Origin: Tolypocladium sp. Sup5 PDA-1
Taxonomy: Eukaryota; Ascomycota; Sordariomycetes; Hypocreales; Ophiocordycipitaceae
Direction: 5' to 3'
DNA length: 64,000 nt
NCBI GenBank assembly: GCA_000750105.3
Contig: JPHH03000022.1
Span: forward strand, 372,001-436,000
The notes under the pieces were generated by a model that had not been told where the DNA came from, ran no database searches, and worked only from the letters and a program-made list of their open reading frames with translations. Positions within the stretch are counted from its first letter, which is position 1. Each line of letters starts with the position of its first letter. Positions 22,281 through 34,815 of this stretch are shown piece after piece. The position numbers and the translations under genes were made by a program.

Positions 22281-23296
22281 TTACAGAGGATCCAAGTCTG
22301 CCACATGGCCCATCGACACGTCCCATAATGTCGGCCGCCCGTGGGTGACCTTCCTCCACTCCTCCGTTTCCAGAACACCCCGAGTATAGTTCCTCACCGC
22401 GTCCGAGACGATGTCAAATCTCTCGCAATCAATCAGCCTCGCCGTAAAGGCCGTCGCATGCGCGTCTAGGATGGTAGGCTTGTCGCCAAAGATCCACGTC
22501 TTGCCCTCTCCGCTGTGCTCGCCGAGGACAGCTCCCAAGTCGCTCATAAAGTCCCGCGCCTGCTCCTCTGCCCGCAGAATGTTGTCTAGCTCAACGGTCC
22601 GGCTGTAATATGTGTCGTGGCTACCAAATGAGAGCGCAGAAGCGAATTGTTAGTTTCCCGTGAAACAAGCATGGCGTGTTCCCTTGTCCAGGTCTTGACT
22701 TACAAGACACTCTTGATCTCGAGAGCCCGCCGATGCCCCTCGGAAAGTTCGGGGTTCTCGAGCATGGCTGCTGCTTGGTTGGGGAGGCCATCGTTTCTGT
22801 CTTCCGGGGGTACCAACAATGCCTTGGCATGGTAGGCATAGATCTTGTCCATGAGGCGATCGATGGTTTCGCGATGCTCCTCGGGCAGGAGCTCTGGTTG
22901 CCTTTCACATAGCCACTTGGCAATATCATGACTGTCATTAAGGGTTGGCTCAAGCGCCGGCGACGTCAGCGTGGGAACCTGGACTTGTTGTCAGCGGGAA
23001 CCAGTCCTCTTGGTCCGGGGAACCAGATGTGGGTATGCCTGTGGGTTATGCGAGGCACCCGTGCGCCATGCAGGTACCGACGGGACGGGACTCACCTGGC
23101 CCTTTTGGTTGACCCGAGTGAGGTACCGTTCCGAGTAGTTCTCATCCCGATGAAGGTTGACGAGTCGGATATCAAGCTTCGGGGCAGTCTCGGGGTTCAG
23201 CGTCTGGCCCAGGACGAAGCCGAAGCGTGCCATGAGGGAGTACAGGGAGAAGGGGAAGTAATGCAGCGTGTACGTCGGGGGCGTTTCGTCAGCCAT
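22281..23296 (-). CDS. Glutathione S-transferase-like protein
   Basis: Three exons (23296-23096, 22978-22704, 22620-22281) give 271 residues. The N-terminal part (TYTLHYFPFSLYSLMARF) has the thioredoxin-fold opening of fungal GST-like proteins, and VPTLTSPALEPTLNDSHDIAKWL fits the cis-proline plus glutathione-contact region. The C-terminal part (TWIFGDKPTILDAHATAF) contains the conserved N-capping/aspartate motif of the helical GST domain. It would conjugate glutathione to electrophiles or act as a non-enzymatic GST-like factor. It is the right-hand member of the accessory block and is convergent with the oxidase. A detoxification role for reactive aldehydes or imines is inferred. Confidence 0.85.
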
Positions 23297-26200
23297 TGTA
23301 GAGGGTATTTGTAGTGTAATGCCCCGGTGCGGAGGATAACGACACAGAGAATGAAGCAGCACCGGAGCGGAGAGACGACAAGAGCCCAGGTGGGGGGTGG
23401 ACGGAGCTAATGTCAAGTCTAGCCGGGCTGCAAGTCGCCACCAACACACAGCTCGAGAGGAAAGAAAAAGTCGATGCTTTAAAGATAATGATGAAGCAGT
23501 AATCAGGCTTCCCATCAAAGGGAGCGCCGTCGTTGATGAGGCTCAGAACCCCCGCCTGAGAGGGACGAACGGGCAAAAGTGGAGCTGCCGTGTCCCGGAC
23601 CGGCGTCGCCGTCGATGAGCGAACCGGTGGTGCGTCCCGCTGCGGCTCAACGAGCTGCTGCGCCTCACTGGCGGTGCTTGCTTGGCCCCCGTGGAGTCGT
23701 GGACCTTATTATTCTAGACCCCGATTTTCTCGTCTTGCCAGATGCAGATCGCTGTCGGAACCGGCTTTGGGTTTGAGGCGCGCAGAAGGATCCGTCCGTC
23801 TGCGGCCAATTCCGATGGCATTTACAGGTTGTCCGGGCATTTCTTGAATCATTCACTGGATGTTGCGCCATCCATCGTGCGAGTCTGCCTTGCGTGTTTT
23901 ACATTGAACGAGCGTTCGGGGGAATCAAGGCGTGGATGGACCCCGAGCGGAGCGCACGAGGCCACAGAAATCCAGGGCTAAAGGAACCCCGGCTGGGGCG
24001 GAGCCTCGCTGCTCGAACCCACTGCAGGGTCCCCCGATTCTGTAATGCTCCATTCCATCCAAGCCCTTGGTGTTTCCGTGCCCAATTGCGGTGACCCCGA
24101 TGGGAGGCCGCAGGCTGCACTCCACAAAACAAGGGGCGCGAGATCAACGACGCACGACACAACGTTGGGGAAACGACGGACGCAGTGACTTGCTATGATA
24201 TCAGAGGTCATGGGACCGTTTATACGCGTTGCTTGGCGGGCATCCTGTCGTCATTCCGCTCAATTGCTGAAGTTGTCCCGCCGAGCTCGGAGTTTGGCAT
24301 CGCGAGGTTCCTACCCTAGACGGCATGTTGTCCACCGATGGCAACCAGCAACTGGGCAGCTCTGAGTTATTCTTGTATTTAGCCATGTTGGATTAAAGCC
24401 AGGTTCTTTCTTCCCCTCGGATTGGTCATCTCGATTGGTAGCGCAAAAGAAGTACAAGTTCCAGGAACTGCCCCGGATTGGCGAAGTTTACAATGATGAC
24501 CCGAGTTGGCCGATGGAATATGGTGAACATGTCCTTCCTATGGAGCTTTTCAATCCAACAGCAGCATCTGTAAAATGGTTAATGAAAGATTGGTAGAAAT
24601 ATTTAGCTATTCTATCGTTCTTGCGCTTCAGGTCACTTGGATCGTATAGCTAGGTATACGGCGTTGTCCACGCCCCTCGCTCGACAGACTCAGCAGAGCA
24701 ACTCTGGAGCCCCCTACATAGGTCTTGAGCAGTTCATCCGCCTTGGAAATGATAGAGGCTCAACATCCGTTGCATTGTCCTCTGAAAAGCGGCAGAGTCG
24801 CCCCTGAACCAGTTGTAGGGGGTAACAAGACACTTCAGCGTCTCTAATCTCGACAATACGCGCTGTGCCTATATCACCCTCTGCGCCGCGCCCCGGTGCC
24901 CAGAGAACACTGAAGATGCTTAAACTGACTTAGTTGGGGCTCGTGCGTTCATCAACCGGCAACTACATGACCCCTGGCCCGCTGGGTAGCATGTCCTCTG
25001 CTAGTCCTCGCAGATATGTTGGTGCAACTTGACAAAACGCCAGAAACGTCTAGCTGGCGAGTAGTGAGAGGACAAGGAATCGCCAGGCCCAAATTGCATG
25101 TCGGTTCGAGTCCATGGATACCTTGGCCGTACTGTACGGGTCTCACAACTCTCCGCACTCATCCATCGGCTTTACCCTCTCTGGAGGAGAGCCGCAACCT
25201 CCCCTTTGCTCCCTTTCGAGAGCGCGCTAGCCCACGGAATGACATGCAGCTCCACAAGCTGCAGTCCATGGCATGGGCTGGGAGATAACCATGACAGCCA
25301 CGTCGGGTAGCAAGACGAGCCGTGTCCCATCACTCGCCGTCACAATAGAGTGAGCGCTTGACAGACGGGCCGCCGTCCCACCAAATGCGGCCTGCCGCCA
25401 GTCCCACCTGGAACCCCGTGCGGCACCGTGATCAGCACCTACCCGCTGCATCCAGCAATCGGGTCACCACAGTGGCCCCTGTCCGACATTACCAACGGAG
25501 TGGCTCGTCGGACGAGTCTGCAGACCCCTCGCGCCCGGGACCGTGTCTCACAACTTCTGCGCTGGATACAGTATGCCGACGGCATGGCCTCCACCCCGCG
25601 GTGCAGGCGCTGAAGAACCAATATCATCAACCACTGGGATGAAGCTCATGTTGGTCATACTTGTAGATGCGCGGGACCGCAGCCCATGCTCGCAGATCGA
25701 CCTACCAGCACTCAACAAGTTGACGGCTGGCCAACGCGGGGTGTAGCACAGGCCGTTCATGCCACTGGGCCTGAATGGGAGGCCGAAGCTCTGATTCGCA
25801 ATATTAATGATAAGACGACGAGATGAGGAGGGGCCCGTTAGCAGCCTCAAACAGCGTGGTACGACGTTGAGGTATCACAGCGGCAGCCTCGAGTCCAGCC
25901 CAGCCAGTAATGCCCAACAGCTGGCCGGCAAAATCTCCTGGTATAGGCTTGGAAACACAACCATCAAGACGGCCCGGCAAGCACGCTACGCTGTGCGCAG
26001 TCGAGCACACCGTACAATGCCCTTCGTCCCCAAGAACGGGAACGGGACAATCGCCACCCACGTCGGTATAAGCCTGGCATGGCAACTTTGCCAGCCCGAG
26101 CGCCGGGCAAGGCTCCCAGGGCGTTGGCTTGCCGCGGAGATTTGATGACTCGTGAAAGATGCAATAAGCCAACAAGACAAGCCAATAAATGCCGCCTTTA

Positions 26201-28583
26201 CCGGCGTAGAGCGCTCGCGGAGCCGTCGTGGGTAATGAAGCCGAAGGGGAGAGTGACTCCCTTGCGACCGTGTGACAGCAGAGAGCTCCTCGGCATTAAC
26301 AATCGAGCCGTAGATGAATCTTCCGCCAGCGGCTGGTTGATCGTCAGCAAGGATTGAGGTGATGATGATACGGAAAGACGAAAGGCCGAAGCGAAGAAGT
26401 CAGACATGCGCTTGCGCGACGACCGTACCCAAGGCTAATCCGGCCGGGACTAGCAATTGCTGGCGCGCGAAGTGTGATACCGCCATGTATGTCACCGCGT
26501 GACGCCGATCGTGAGCCGTCTTTGAGTTGAAGAAAAGAAGGCCCGACGACGAAGATGTCCATGAGGCTGAAATGCAGTCCAACGTCGGCAGTTGTCCCAA
26601 CGGCACACCGATTTTGACCAAGGCTCCATCCCTTGTCCGGCTGAACACCTCTGGCCCGTAGGGCAGATTGGCGCGTTGATGGCCAGGGGTTCCTCATGGG
26701 TCAATGCCTGGGCCAAGCAGTTATCAGATTGGCCAGCCCTGCCAGGGGTAGACGAGCCAGGCGCCGATTCGTCGGTTCGGCTTCCTGTACCAAGAACCTG
26801 CGAATGGCCCCTCGAGAGCCGTTGGTTGGTGACATGACCTTCACCAACATGTGTGGCAAGGTTGACCTGCACCTGGGCCCTGACTGCGAACCGCGGCACA
26901 GTTGAGACAACAAAAGCACTTATTGAATCCGTCTTGGCCGCGGGCATACTTCCGTCAGGGACCAAAAGCCTGCGGCAATGAAGGAAATGAAGACGACCCT
27001 GATGTTGAAAGCCACCTCGTCGACAGATCGATCGAGCTGTCAACCACGCCTAGCCAGGGGCGTCTCCGGACCTTTTGCCTCGGAGCGTCTTTGAAGGATC
27101 AATCATCTCATCTCCTGAAGGGTTGCATTTCGGCGCGTGCGGTTGGCGTTCATTTCGGGGGTTGATGCAGGACCAGCCACGGATCAAGCCGCGCGACCCG
27201 CCCCGCCGCGTCTGAAGGTGGGCTCGTAAGCGGGCGATGTGCGCGTCCACGGAAGTCCAGCACAGCGTGTGAGGACGTGGACAACTGGAGCATTGTTGAT
27301 GACAATTACTACTCCGCAATGCGCTGACACGAACCATTGCTGGACCAGCGGACTTTCTGGCCAGCTCGTCTCCCCAGGTGGGGCGTGGCATAAAACTTAC
27401 AGCGCATGTCGGCGTGGCTTCGGGTGGCAGTGTCGGATACGGACGCCACGAACGTCGACCAGCTCAGGGACAGGGCAATGCGCGCAGGACCTTGAGAGCG
27501 ACTGAAGTGGCACACCTGGCATGGGTACGTCATCGACCTGTGCACGTCTCATCGAGATTACGACGAAGGCCCCCTGGACCGGCGGCGTTTTCCACGTCTG
27601 TTCTTTTGTCATCAAGCCCGCGCCATCCGTGGCCGTGTCAGCCAGAGGCGGAGGATCAAATTGTTCAGGGGGAACGCAAAGTGCTGGTGGATGCAGAAGC
27701 AGAGGGCGGGACGGGGGCGGGACGGGAATCGCATAAATTGCACAATGGCAATATCGCAAATTCCCCTTGGCTTGCACTGTGGCAGTCCCAGTCGCCAGCA
27801 GACATTACATCGCTGACGGGTCGTGGCGCGATCCCGCTCGATCTGAGCCATTGACTGAGTGGGCTCCGGCTGGCGAGCCAGGGGGCGGGTATTAATTACC
27901 TGTCGCACACTCCGGAAAACTGGGCGGACCTGGCGCAGAGAAGAAGCTCCTTGATGGTCAATTGATATTGTACGGAGTACGTCCGTAAAGGGGCCTGGAT
28001 TGATGATAGATCAATGGCACGGGCTATCAAAGCCATCCTCCTCCGTAGAAGGAGGGAGGAGAAAGTTTCGTAGTCTCTGCCGCCACTTGTCGAGATTGTT
28101 GGCATGTCAATTTCCTCGTGCCAAGTTTTCCTGGCCTCGCATACCCTGTAGCATGGGTGTCCATCGAAGGCCCCGAATCACGGGGTTGATATCTTGCCCG
28201 GGAGGCCGGGCACAAGGCCAATGGCTATTTCTGATGCAGGCCGTTGACGTGGGAGCTGCTGGAGCTGGTGGCCGGTTCAGGAACCGTCTTCTCCATGCTC
28301 CAGGCAGCAGTCGAGGGCCGTTCCATCTCCACTTGCTCGAGAAGAAGAGCCGTCGTAATTGGGAGGATGGCAGCTTCGTCTCCCAGTACCCGGTACGGGC
28401 TAGGTGAAGAAAACCGTGACCAACGTCCAACGGAGCGGCGACACCCAAAGGAGGCGCTGCCGGTGTGGGCGGGCGCTTCGTCCTGTTGGAGGCTGGCGCA
28501 CGGCGCAAGCGAGTACCCAGAAAATCCCAGGGATGTTGGGGAGACAGCAGGAATGGGCAGGATGCGCAAAACCTGTTCCTGGA

Positions 28584-28606
28584 CTTCTGAACTTCTGAAC
28601 TTCTGG
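28584..28606. repeat. Short GAACTTCT tandem repeat
   Basis: About three direct copies of an 8-bp GAACTTCT unit lie in the gene-free region. No gene context explains it. Confidence 0.7.
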
Positions 28607-30522
28607 GGGTGGCTTCAATCCACTGACCGTACAAATAAATTATTGTGCCTGGTGTTCGCCATTTCGCTGGAATAAGACCGTCACGTGAATACCTTACCTG
28701 ACAGGAGGTTGAAGACGGCACGACGAGCCATCTGATTCCAGCGGGCCGAGGAGCTTGGCCATTCGGGGGCCATCGTCGTATCTTGATATCAGTCCAACCT
28801 TTTTGATTGCAACATGATGCCTGCCAGCCACAACGCGGTGCAACCGAGCACCCATGTGTCGACTGCAACATTGGATCGGGGCTTCGGATGCCACACAAGG
28901 TACAAGCATGTGTTGGGCGAGGTACAAATTTGCCCTAAATATAGGCATGGGGTACCTTGGGCATCGGCCAGATGTACTTGGAGAGAGCTTGAGCTGCATC
29001 TGCGCCTGTGAGATGGCACAGGAACCCTCCGCCGTGTTGAGCACCGTCTGCCAGAATGGCATCATGCTTGCCTCCGTTACCTATCAGTGCAGGGCAAGGC
29101 GCAGCGCGCTGCATTGGGAATCCAGACGTATCAGATTACCTGCCGAGCCCGTGTTCGCAACCGTTGCAATACTCGCAGCCCCGTATTGATATAGACAAAT
29201 GAGAAGCCATATGTACCTTGGGTAGGTACCTAGGTATATGGAGCTCTCGTTGGATTGTACAACTTCCGCATCGTCAGGTCCCTCATCAATCCTGTACCCA
29301 CTCACATGAAAATACTGAGTGAACGACGACTCACAAACGGCGAGAACCTTCCGCCTGGCCCGCACGACGGACCAGCGGCTCGAAGTGGATGCTTGTTGGG
29401 TGCACATCGATGATGACGCTGACGACGGATGCTGGACGCTGGTGAAAGGCACAGCGCTGGGCTGCCGCTCTTGTAACTTGTTCGGGGCGACTTGCCGTTC
29501 GTACGTCCGTACTGTGCCCATCACGAGCTCTCGTGCAGCACAACCATCCACCCGACGATTCAGACATCCGCCATGGACGGCGGCAGAGACAAGGGAAAAA
29601 AGTTGCTGGGTGCTTACGGCGTCAACCGCCAAGGGTTGGGGTGAATTGCAGAAGCACTGTCCATCATGTTGCTGCTGGCTCTCTTGGCCGCCGCTGGGTC
29701 CCTGGCCTCGTGACGGGTCTGGTACCTGAAGAATTCGTATTCAACTGTCGGTGGTGCCTTGACTTGCAGGCTGTCCATCCACTCGCCTGGCTGCTTTCTT
29801 TTCCAACATTTCTCTCCTTCTCCAACTCACCTCTGTCCTTTCTACCTCTCCTCCCGGTCGTTCCGTAATCCGAATCCGAGACCACAGCGACTGCCGCGTC
29901 ACGGCAGGGCATCTCAACCCGCCGATCCATCAATTGCAAGAGGCTACCTTACCTTGCCTCACAGCCGCTGTGCACCCGCAGCTTGTGTGCCCCACGCCCT
30001 CCCGACAGCGACTCGCGACTCGAGGTGCCCCTTGCCCGTCTGGCTCGCCGTCTCCCCAGCGTCTTCGACAAGCACATACTTCATCCGCGTCGTCATCCGA
30101 GTTGCCCGGACGTGCAGAAGAAACGGAAGAGCAATAAAGAGAGCAAGAACAGGAGGACACAATAGACAACAACGCCACGGGCATTCGTCTTGAGCGGGCG
30201 TTATCCCGTGTTCGGGATAGGGAGGTACCTTCTCGTAGCCTTGACTGGCTTCCACGAGCAAACCTCCAGCTCCGTCAGCGCCGTACTACTCCCGGCTTGC
30301 TCCACTGGCTCGTTGGTCTGGGCCGTTTTGCCTCTGACTCGTTCAGGATTTTGCCTGCCCCTTTCCCTTTCATTGCTGTTGGGCCCGCGCCACATCCTTT
30401 GAGGGTAGGTCCCCTGGTGAGGCTCCGTTGCTGGCGTTGGACAGGGCCGGGCTGAACACTCTTTCAGGTACCACGCCTTGCGGTGCCTGTCCTTGACTTT
30501 GAGTTTGAGGCTCGTCGAACCG

Positions 30523-30557
30523 GAGACGGAGAACGGAGACCGGAGACCGGAGACCGG
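30523..30557. repeat. Short GGAGAC(C) tandem repeat
   Basis: Imperfect units of CGGAGACCGGAGAC recur about five times in the gene-free region left of the ketopantoate-reductase-like gene. It is probably slippage in leader/promoter DNA. Confidence 0.7.
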
Positions 30558-31485
30558 TTTCCAGATATTTTTTCTTGGTTCGCGAACTCCGAGCTTGTTT
30601 CTCATGCGCCTTGCCTGCCCTTGCCTCAGCTAGCTCCCTACAGGGCGCTCCGCTATTCTGGGCTGCTGCTGCGGACGGAGTCTGAATACCCCAGAGCTGC
30701 TCTGGTAGGAGGAACCGGAGGTCAAGAGCGGACTGACCTGCAGTACGACCCGAACCGGCCCGCTGCCACCAGCACCGCCACCACCGCCAGATACACACAC
30801 ACACAAACACGCAACCTGTTGGCCTGGCGGAAAAAAAAATACAGCTTCCAGCCGGCTATACGTACCTCTTGTCTGAGTTACTGCGACGGACGTACGTACT
30901 ACTGTTACCGTGCCCTACGGAACGGCAGCGTGTTGCCGGACCTTTCGCTTTTCCGCTGCTTGTCTTCGAATCCAGTAATCGCCAGTCGGCTCAGTCGCTG
31001 CCTTCCTTCTGCGCTCTTTTTCTTGCACTTCCGTTCTTGCACACCTCGTCCCTTCCCTCTTTTCCTCTTCCATTCACGACCGGGTCCGCAAACCAAGATC
31101 CACGGGGCCACGTTTACGCTGCATCCTGGAGCAAACGGAGGGGAAAAGTAGCGCGCGCGTGTGGTGCGTCTGCCCTGCTGAGCCAGCTTGCGTGTGCTGA
31201 GGTTGTGCCAGCGACCGGCCGCGCTGCTTTTGACTGCCCGCCCACTCTCCTGGCACGCATCCGGCACCCTCATCAATCGATCCTCGTCCCTCCCGCTCGC
31301 TGCTTGTCCTACGAACCCCCAGATAATTTCCCACCCGTCCACCCCGTCCACCCCGTCCACTACCACCTCAGCTCTCGTCCCACAGCGCGCGCTGGCAGTT
31401 TTGGACCTCTAGTCGATCACGCTCAGGTACGGAGTACTGTCTGCTGGACCATCCGCTCGTTCGTCTGCCGCCATCGCTGCTGAAA

Positions 31486-31501
31486 CCCCCCCCCCCCCCC
31501 C
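31486..31501. repeat. Poly-C tract, 16 nt
   Basis: A run of 16 C residues lies in pyrimidine-rich sequence about 530 nt upstream of the next ATG. The exact length may be uncertain, as is usual for homopolymers. Confidence 0.8.
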
Positions 31502-32028
31502 TTGCCTGGCCAACCAACTGCCGCCGACGACATTCGCTCGCTCCTCTCTCGCCAGTTCTCGCTGCGCGCTACGTGCCCGTCCCGGGGCGTCTTCGTTCTC
31601 TAATCACCCCCCCGAAGTCTCCGCTCGTTGGGCTACCTCCTGGCGATCCGGCATACGCGGGCTTTCGGAATCGGTTCCAAGGCCACAGACCGCACACCCC
31701 TCCTCACTCCCTCTCGGCTACTCGTCGACGCGCACCTGGCCTGACTCTCAGCTCGACTTGCACGCTCTCTCACACGAGCGCACGCACTCACGCACTCACA
31801 CGCGCGCCCGCGCCGAAGAGCCACTCGCCAATCCACGCAGCGTCCCCTGGACACGGCACCTTGCCAACCCTGGTGAGTGACTGCCAGTACGATCCCTAAG
31901 CCACAGGGAGCCTCTCCCGCTCCTCGCGTCCTGGGATAGGGTGACGGGGCTATCGTTAGAGGTCGCTACCACGCAGCGCACTCGATCTTGGCCTGCTCGC
32001 TATTCCTCATTGGGGGCCGCGACAAACC

Positions 32029-34815
32029 ATGGCACCCATGACGCCCCGTCTCAAGATTCTCTCAGGTATGCCGTCCCACCTCCCGTCATCGCTGTCCCCT
32101 CTCGGTGTGCGGAACGCCGTGCGCTGTTGTCCGTTGGCGCCTGAAAATGCTGCCCTGGCGCGCCGCTCCAATCTTTTAGTGTCGCCCGTCACCATCACCC
32201 GCCCTGGTCTTCGTCCCGGCCCTGCCGCATTCAATCCTTCCCTTTTCTCCCCAACGCTCGTTTTCTTTCTCCATTCAATTCAATTCTGGGGAGCAGTTGT
32301 TGATGCAGCGGTCCCATCGCCTACCTTCGTCATGGGCGATAGTCAGCTAATGAACGTGTGCTCAGTTGGCGGAAATCCCGTCTCGGCCTTCTTATCATGG
32401 AGACTCCAGGCGACCAATGCCTGCGACGTTACCCTTGTCTGGAAATCTGGCTTTGAACATGTCGCCCAGTACGGCATTTCATTCAAGTACGTTTCCCTTC
32501 GGTCGATGACCTATGATTCCGCGGTTGCGCCTTGAATGCTAACGGCTACGCCTTCAGGTCCCCGATTTTCGGCAATGAGCGATTCAAGCCTCGACACGGT
32601 ATGGTTCCCATGCCCCAATTGACCCGCGAACTACCTACTGACGCGCCGGCTGCTGCAGTCGTTCGAAATCCTGAAGACGCCTCGACAGCCCGAGACGGCC
32701 CGTTCGATTACGTTGTTCTCTGCGTAAAAGCCCTCCCCGACGTGTACGATCTTGCCGCTGTAATCGACGCCGTTGTCACGCCCCAACACACCTGCATCCT
32801 CATTAATACCACACATACCCTCGGAGTCGAAGCGGCCATCGAAGAGCGGTTTCCCACCAACGTCGTGTTGTCCCTCGTCTCCGGTGCCGAACTGACGCAA
32901 CTGGGCCAGAGTGAATTTGAACACAAGGGTTCAACGGAAATCTGGGTCGGGCCCGCAAACAAGAACAGCAACATCCCCCCGTCAATACAAGAAGACATGG
33001 CGCAAGCGTTGGCAATGACGCTGAGCACCGGGCAAGTGGACTGCAAAGTCTCCCCGAACATCCGCCAGCAGCAGTATGAGCGGGTGATAGGGTGAGTCCA
33101 TACCTCTGCCGTGAGAACGAAAAACACAGAATCGAGCTGACCCCCATTGCAGACCTATCGCATTCCACCCGATAAGCGTTCTCTTCGAGACCCCGAACCA
33201 CGCGGCCCTCTTAGAAAAAGTCGGGGTCAAGGACATGGTTTCCGACGTCATTGACGAGTTATTACGCCTTGCAGAAGTCAATGGCTGCAAGTTCCCCTTG
33301 GAATTCAAGCAACGGACCATGGACGAAATGACGAAGCCTAACCTTCCGGAGAGCATCATGTGGCAGGACTATGTGGCAAGACGACCCATGGAAGTAGAGA
33401 CATACCTCGGATCGCCCATTAAGCTGGCGCGCGACTCAAATGTCTCGGTGCCCAGGATCGAGACCCTGTACGCCCTACTTCACAACCTCAACATCGTCAA
33501 CAGGAACAGACCGAAGGCTGGAGAGGGCCCGCCGCCGAGCCTGATGCCGCCGGGCTCCCCTACCGTGTCTTCGCCTCTTCCGCGGATGCCTTCGCAGCAG
33601 GGCCACCGTCCGATGATGGGTGGGATGCCCAATGGAAACGGGATGCCTCCACGCCAGCAACCCCGGCCAAGGAACTCGTCAAACTTCAGCCAGGCGGGAA
33701 TGCGCCGTGCGCCTCCTCCCATGAATGGCCCGCCGCCCAATGGCTACCCTCGAGCGCCACCCTCGATGAATGGAGGCTCAAGAGCTCCGTCGCGACGAGG
33801 ATCCATGGACGGGAATGACTTAGAGGAGTTTTCACACCTGGTACTGTACGACGATATCCCCGAAGGTCAAGAGCCCTCGTTCGGCGGCGATTCAGATATG
33901 ACCTTGCGTGAGAAGGAATTTCAACTCCGCCAGCGCGAACTGGCCCTTAGAGAGCAGGAGATGCGAATAAGGCGCGGCCCGCCGCCGCCGCCGCCTCGGG
34001 CACGCCGTGGCCCGCACCCGATGCGGAACAGCCAGCAGGTCTTCGACGATGACGACGACGATGACGACTTCTTTGACCCTACCGCCATCACGGCTGCCCC
34101 CACCATCGACCCTGACAACTTCGACATGATGAGCGTCACGTCAAGGAAGAACCGCAAAGCGCCAGGTCCGTCGGCCGCACAGTTTCGTCGGAACCCCGAA
34201 GTCGATGGGCCCCCGTCTTCTCGAGGAGGGCGGTTCCGCCCCAGCTTTGGCCGCAACCGTACTAGTCAGATCGGCCACGCGCCCATGGTAACGGACAACA
34301 TCCTCGAAGATCCTTTGATGGGATTCACATCGAACCGCTACGGCGCCGTCGATCGAGGGGCCATGGGTGCGGGATCCCGAGCAAACTCACTGACCGCTTC
34401 AAGGTTAGATGAACTTCAAGGCCCCGGTCCTGGCGGGCCGCCCGGTATGAACGGTGCCTATCCCCGGCGGGCTAGTCAATCTCCGGGGAACCCATATAGC
34501 CCATCTGTGCGCGGCAACGGGCGGCCCTCGCCTCCCAACGGCTACGGGCCTCCCATGAATGGGCGTCCCTCACCCCCGGACGGAGTTCGCCAGCCTGTTC
34601 CGCGATACCCTCCGGGGCAAGGCAATTCTGTGGCTCCACAGCAGGTTGAGCAACACATCGGGGTGAGCGCCCTTCATCCACCCAAGCCTAGAAACGTTCG
34701 TAGTCTGACGGGCAGTGCGAGCGTTAGCGCGGGCAGTGGTGAACCCGACTCCGAGCCATCGGCACACAGCAGCCAGAGCAGCCTGCAGCACGGGCCGTCG
34801 ATAGGTGTGCGATAA
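32029..34815 (+). CDS. Ketopantoate-reductase-fold (ApbA/PanE) protein with long disordered tail
   Basis: Four exons (32029-32065, 32366-32486, 32558-33091, 33153-34815) give 784 residues. The first intron is about 300 nt. The Rossmann motif LSVGGNPVSAFL is formed by the first splice. PFDYVVLCVKALPDV and the helical C-terminal domain (PIAFHPISVLFETPN...) fit the ApbA fold, which reduces 2-ketopantoate or a related keto acid with NADPH. About residues 330-784 form a separate extension: proline/glycine/asparagine-rich repeats (PPNGY, PSPPNGYGPP), a coiled-coil-like stretch (LREKEFQLRQRELALREQEMRIRR) and an acidic run (DDDDDDDD). Canonical bacterial PanE is about 300 residues, so this belongs to a fungal group in which the enzyme fold is fused to a low-complexity scaffold. 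Catalysis is not assured. Confidence 0.85.

Larger units (their letters stand above)
23297..32028. other. 8.7-kb gene-free GC-rich region between divergent genes
   Basis: Open frames up to 263 codons occur on both strands, but none shows a family motif, plausible exon chain or consistent frame preference. The stretch is GC-rich, unlike an AT-rich RIP-mutated block, and I see no terminal repeats or transposase/reverse-transcriptase motifs. The right third (about 30.0-32.0 kb) is pyrimidine-rich with CT runs and is probably the promoter and long leader of the downstream gene. The rest could hold non-coding RNA or decayed genes. Confidence 0.5.

Noticed and set aside
25095..25115. GGTTCGAGTCC, a perfect-looking tRNA B-box
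   Set aside because: The flanks do not form a T-stem, and no fitting A-box, anticodon arm or acceptor stem is found at tRNA spacing.
28107..28898. 263-codon minus-strand open frame in the gene-free region
   Set aside because: The composition is random-looking (Trp, Arg and Pro-rich), there is no domain, and competing frames lie on the other strand.
30483..31151. 222-codon plus-strand open frame
   Set aside because: Low-complexity, pyrimidine-rich leader sequence with no motif, overlapped by equal frames on both strands.
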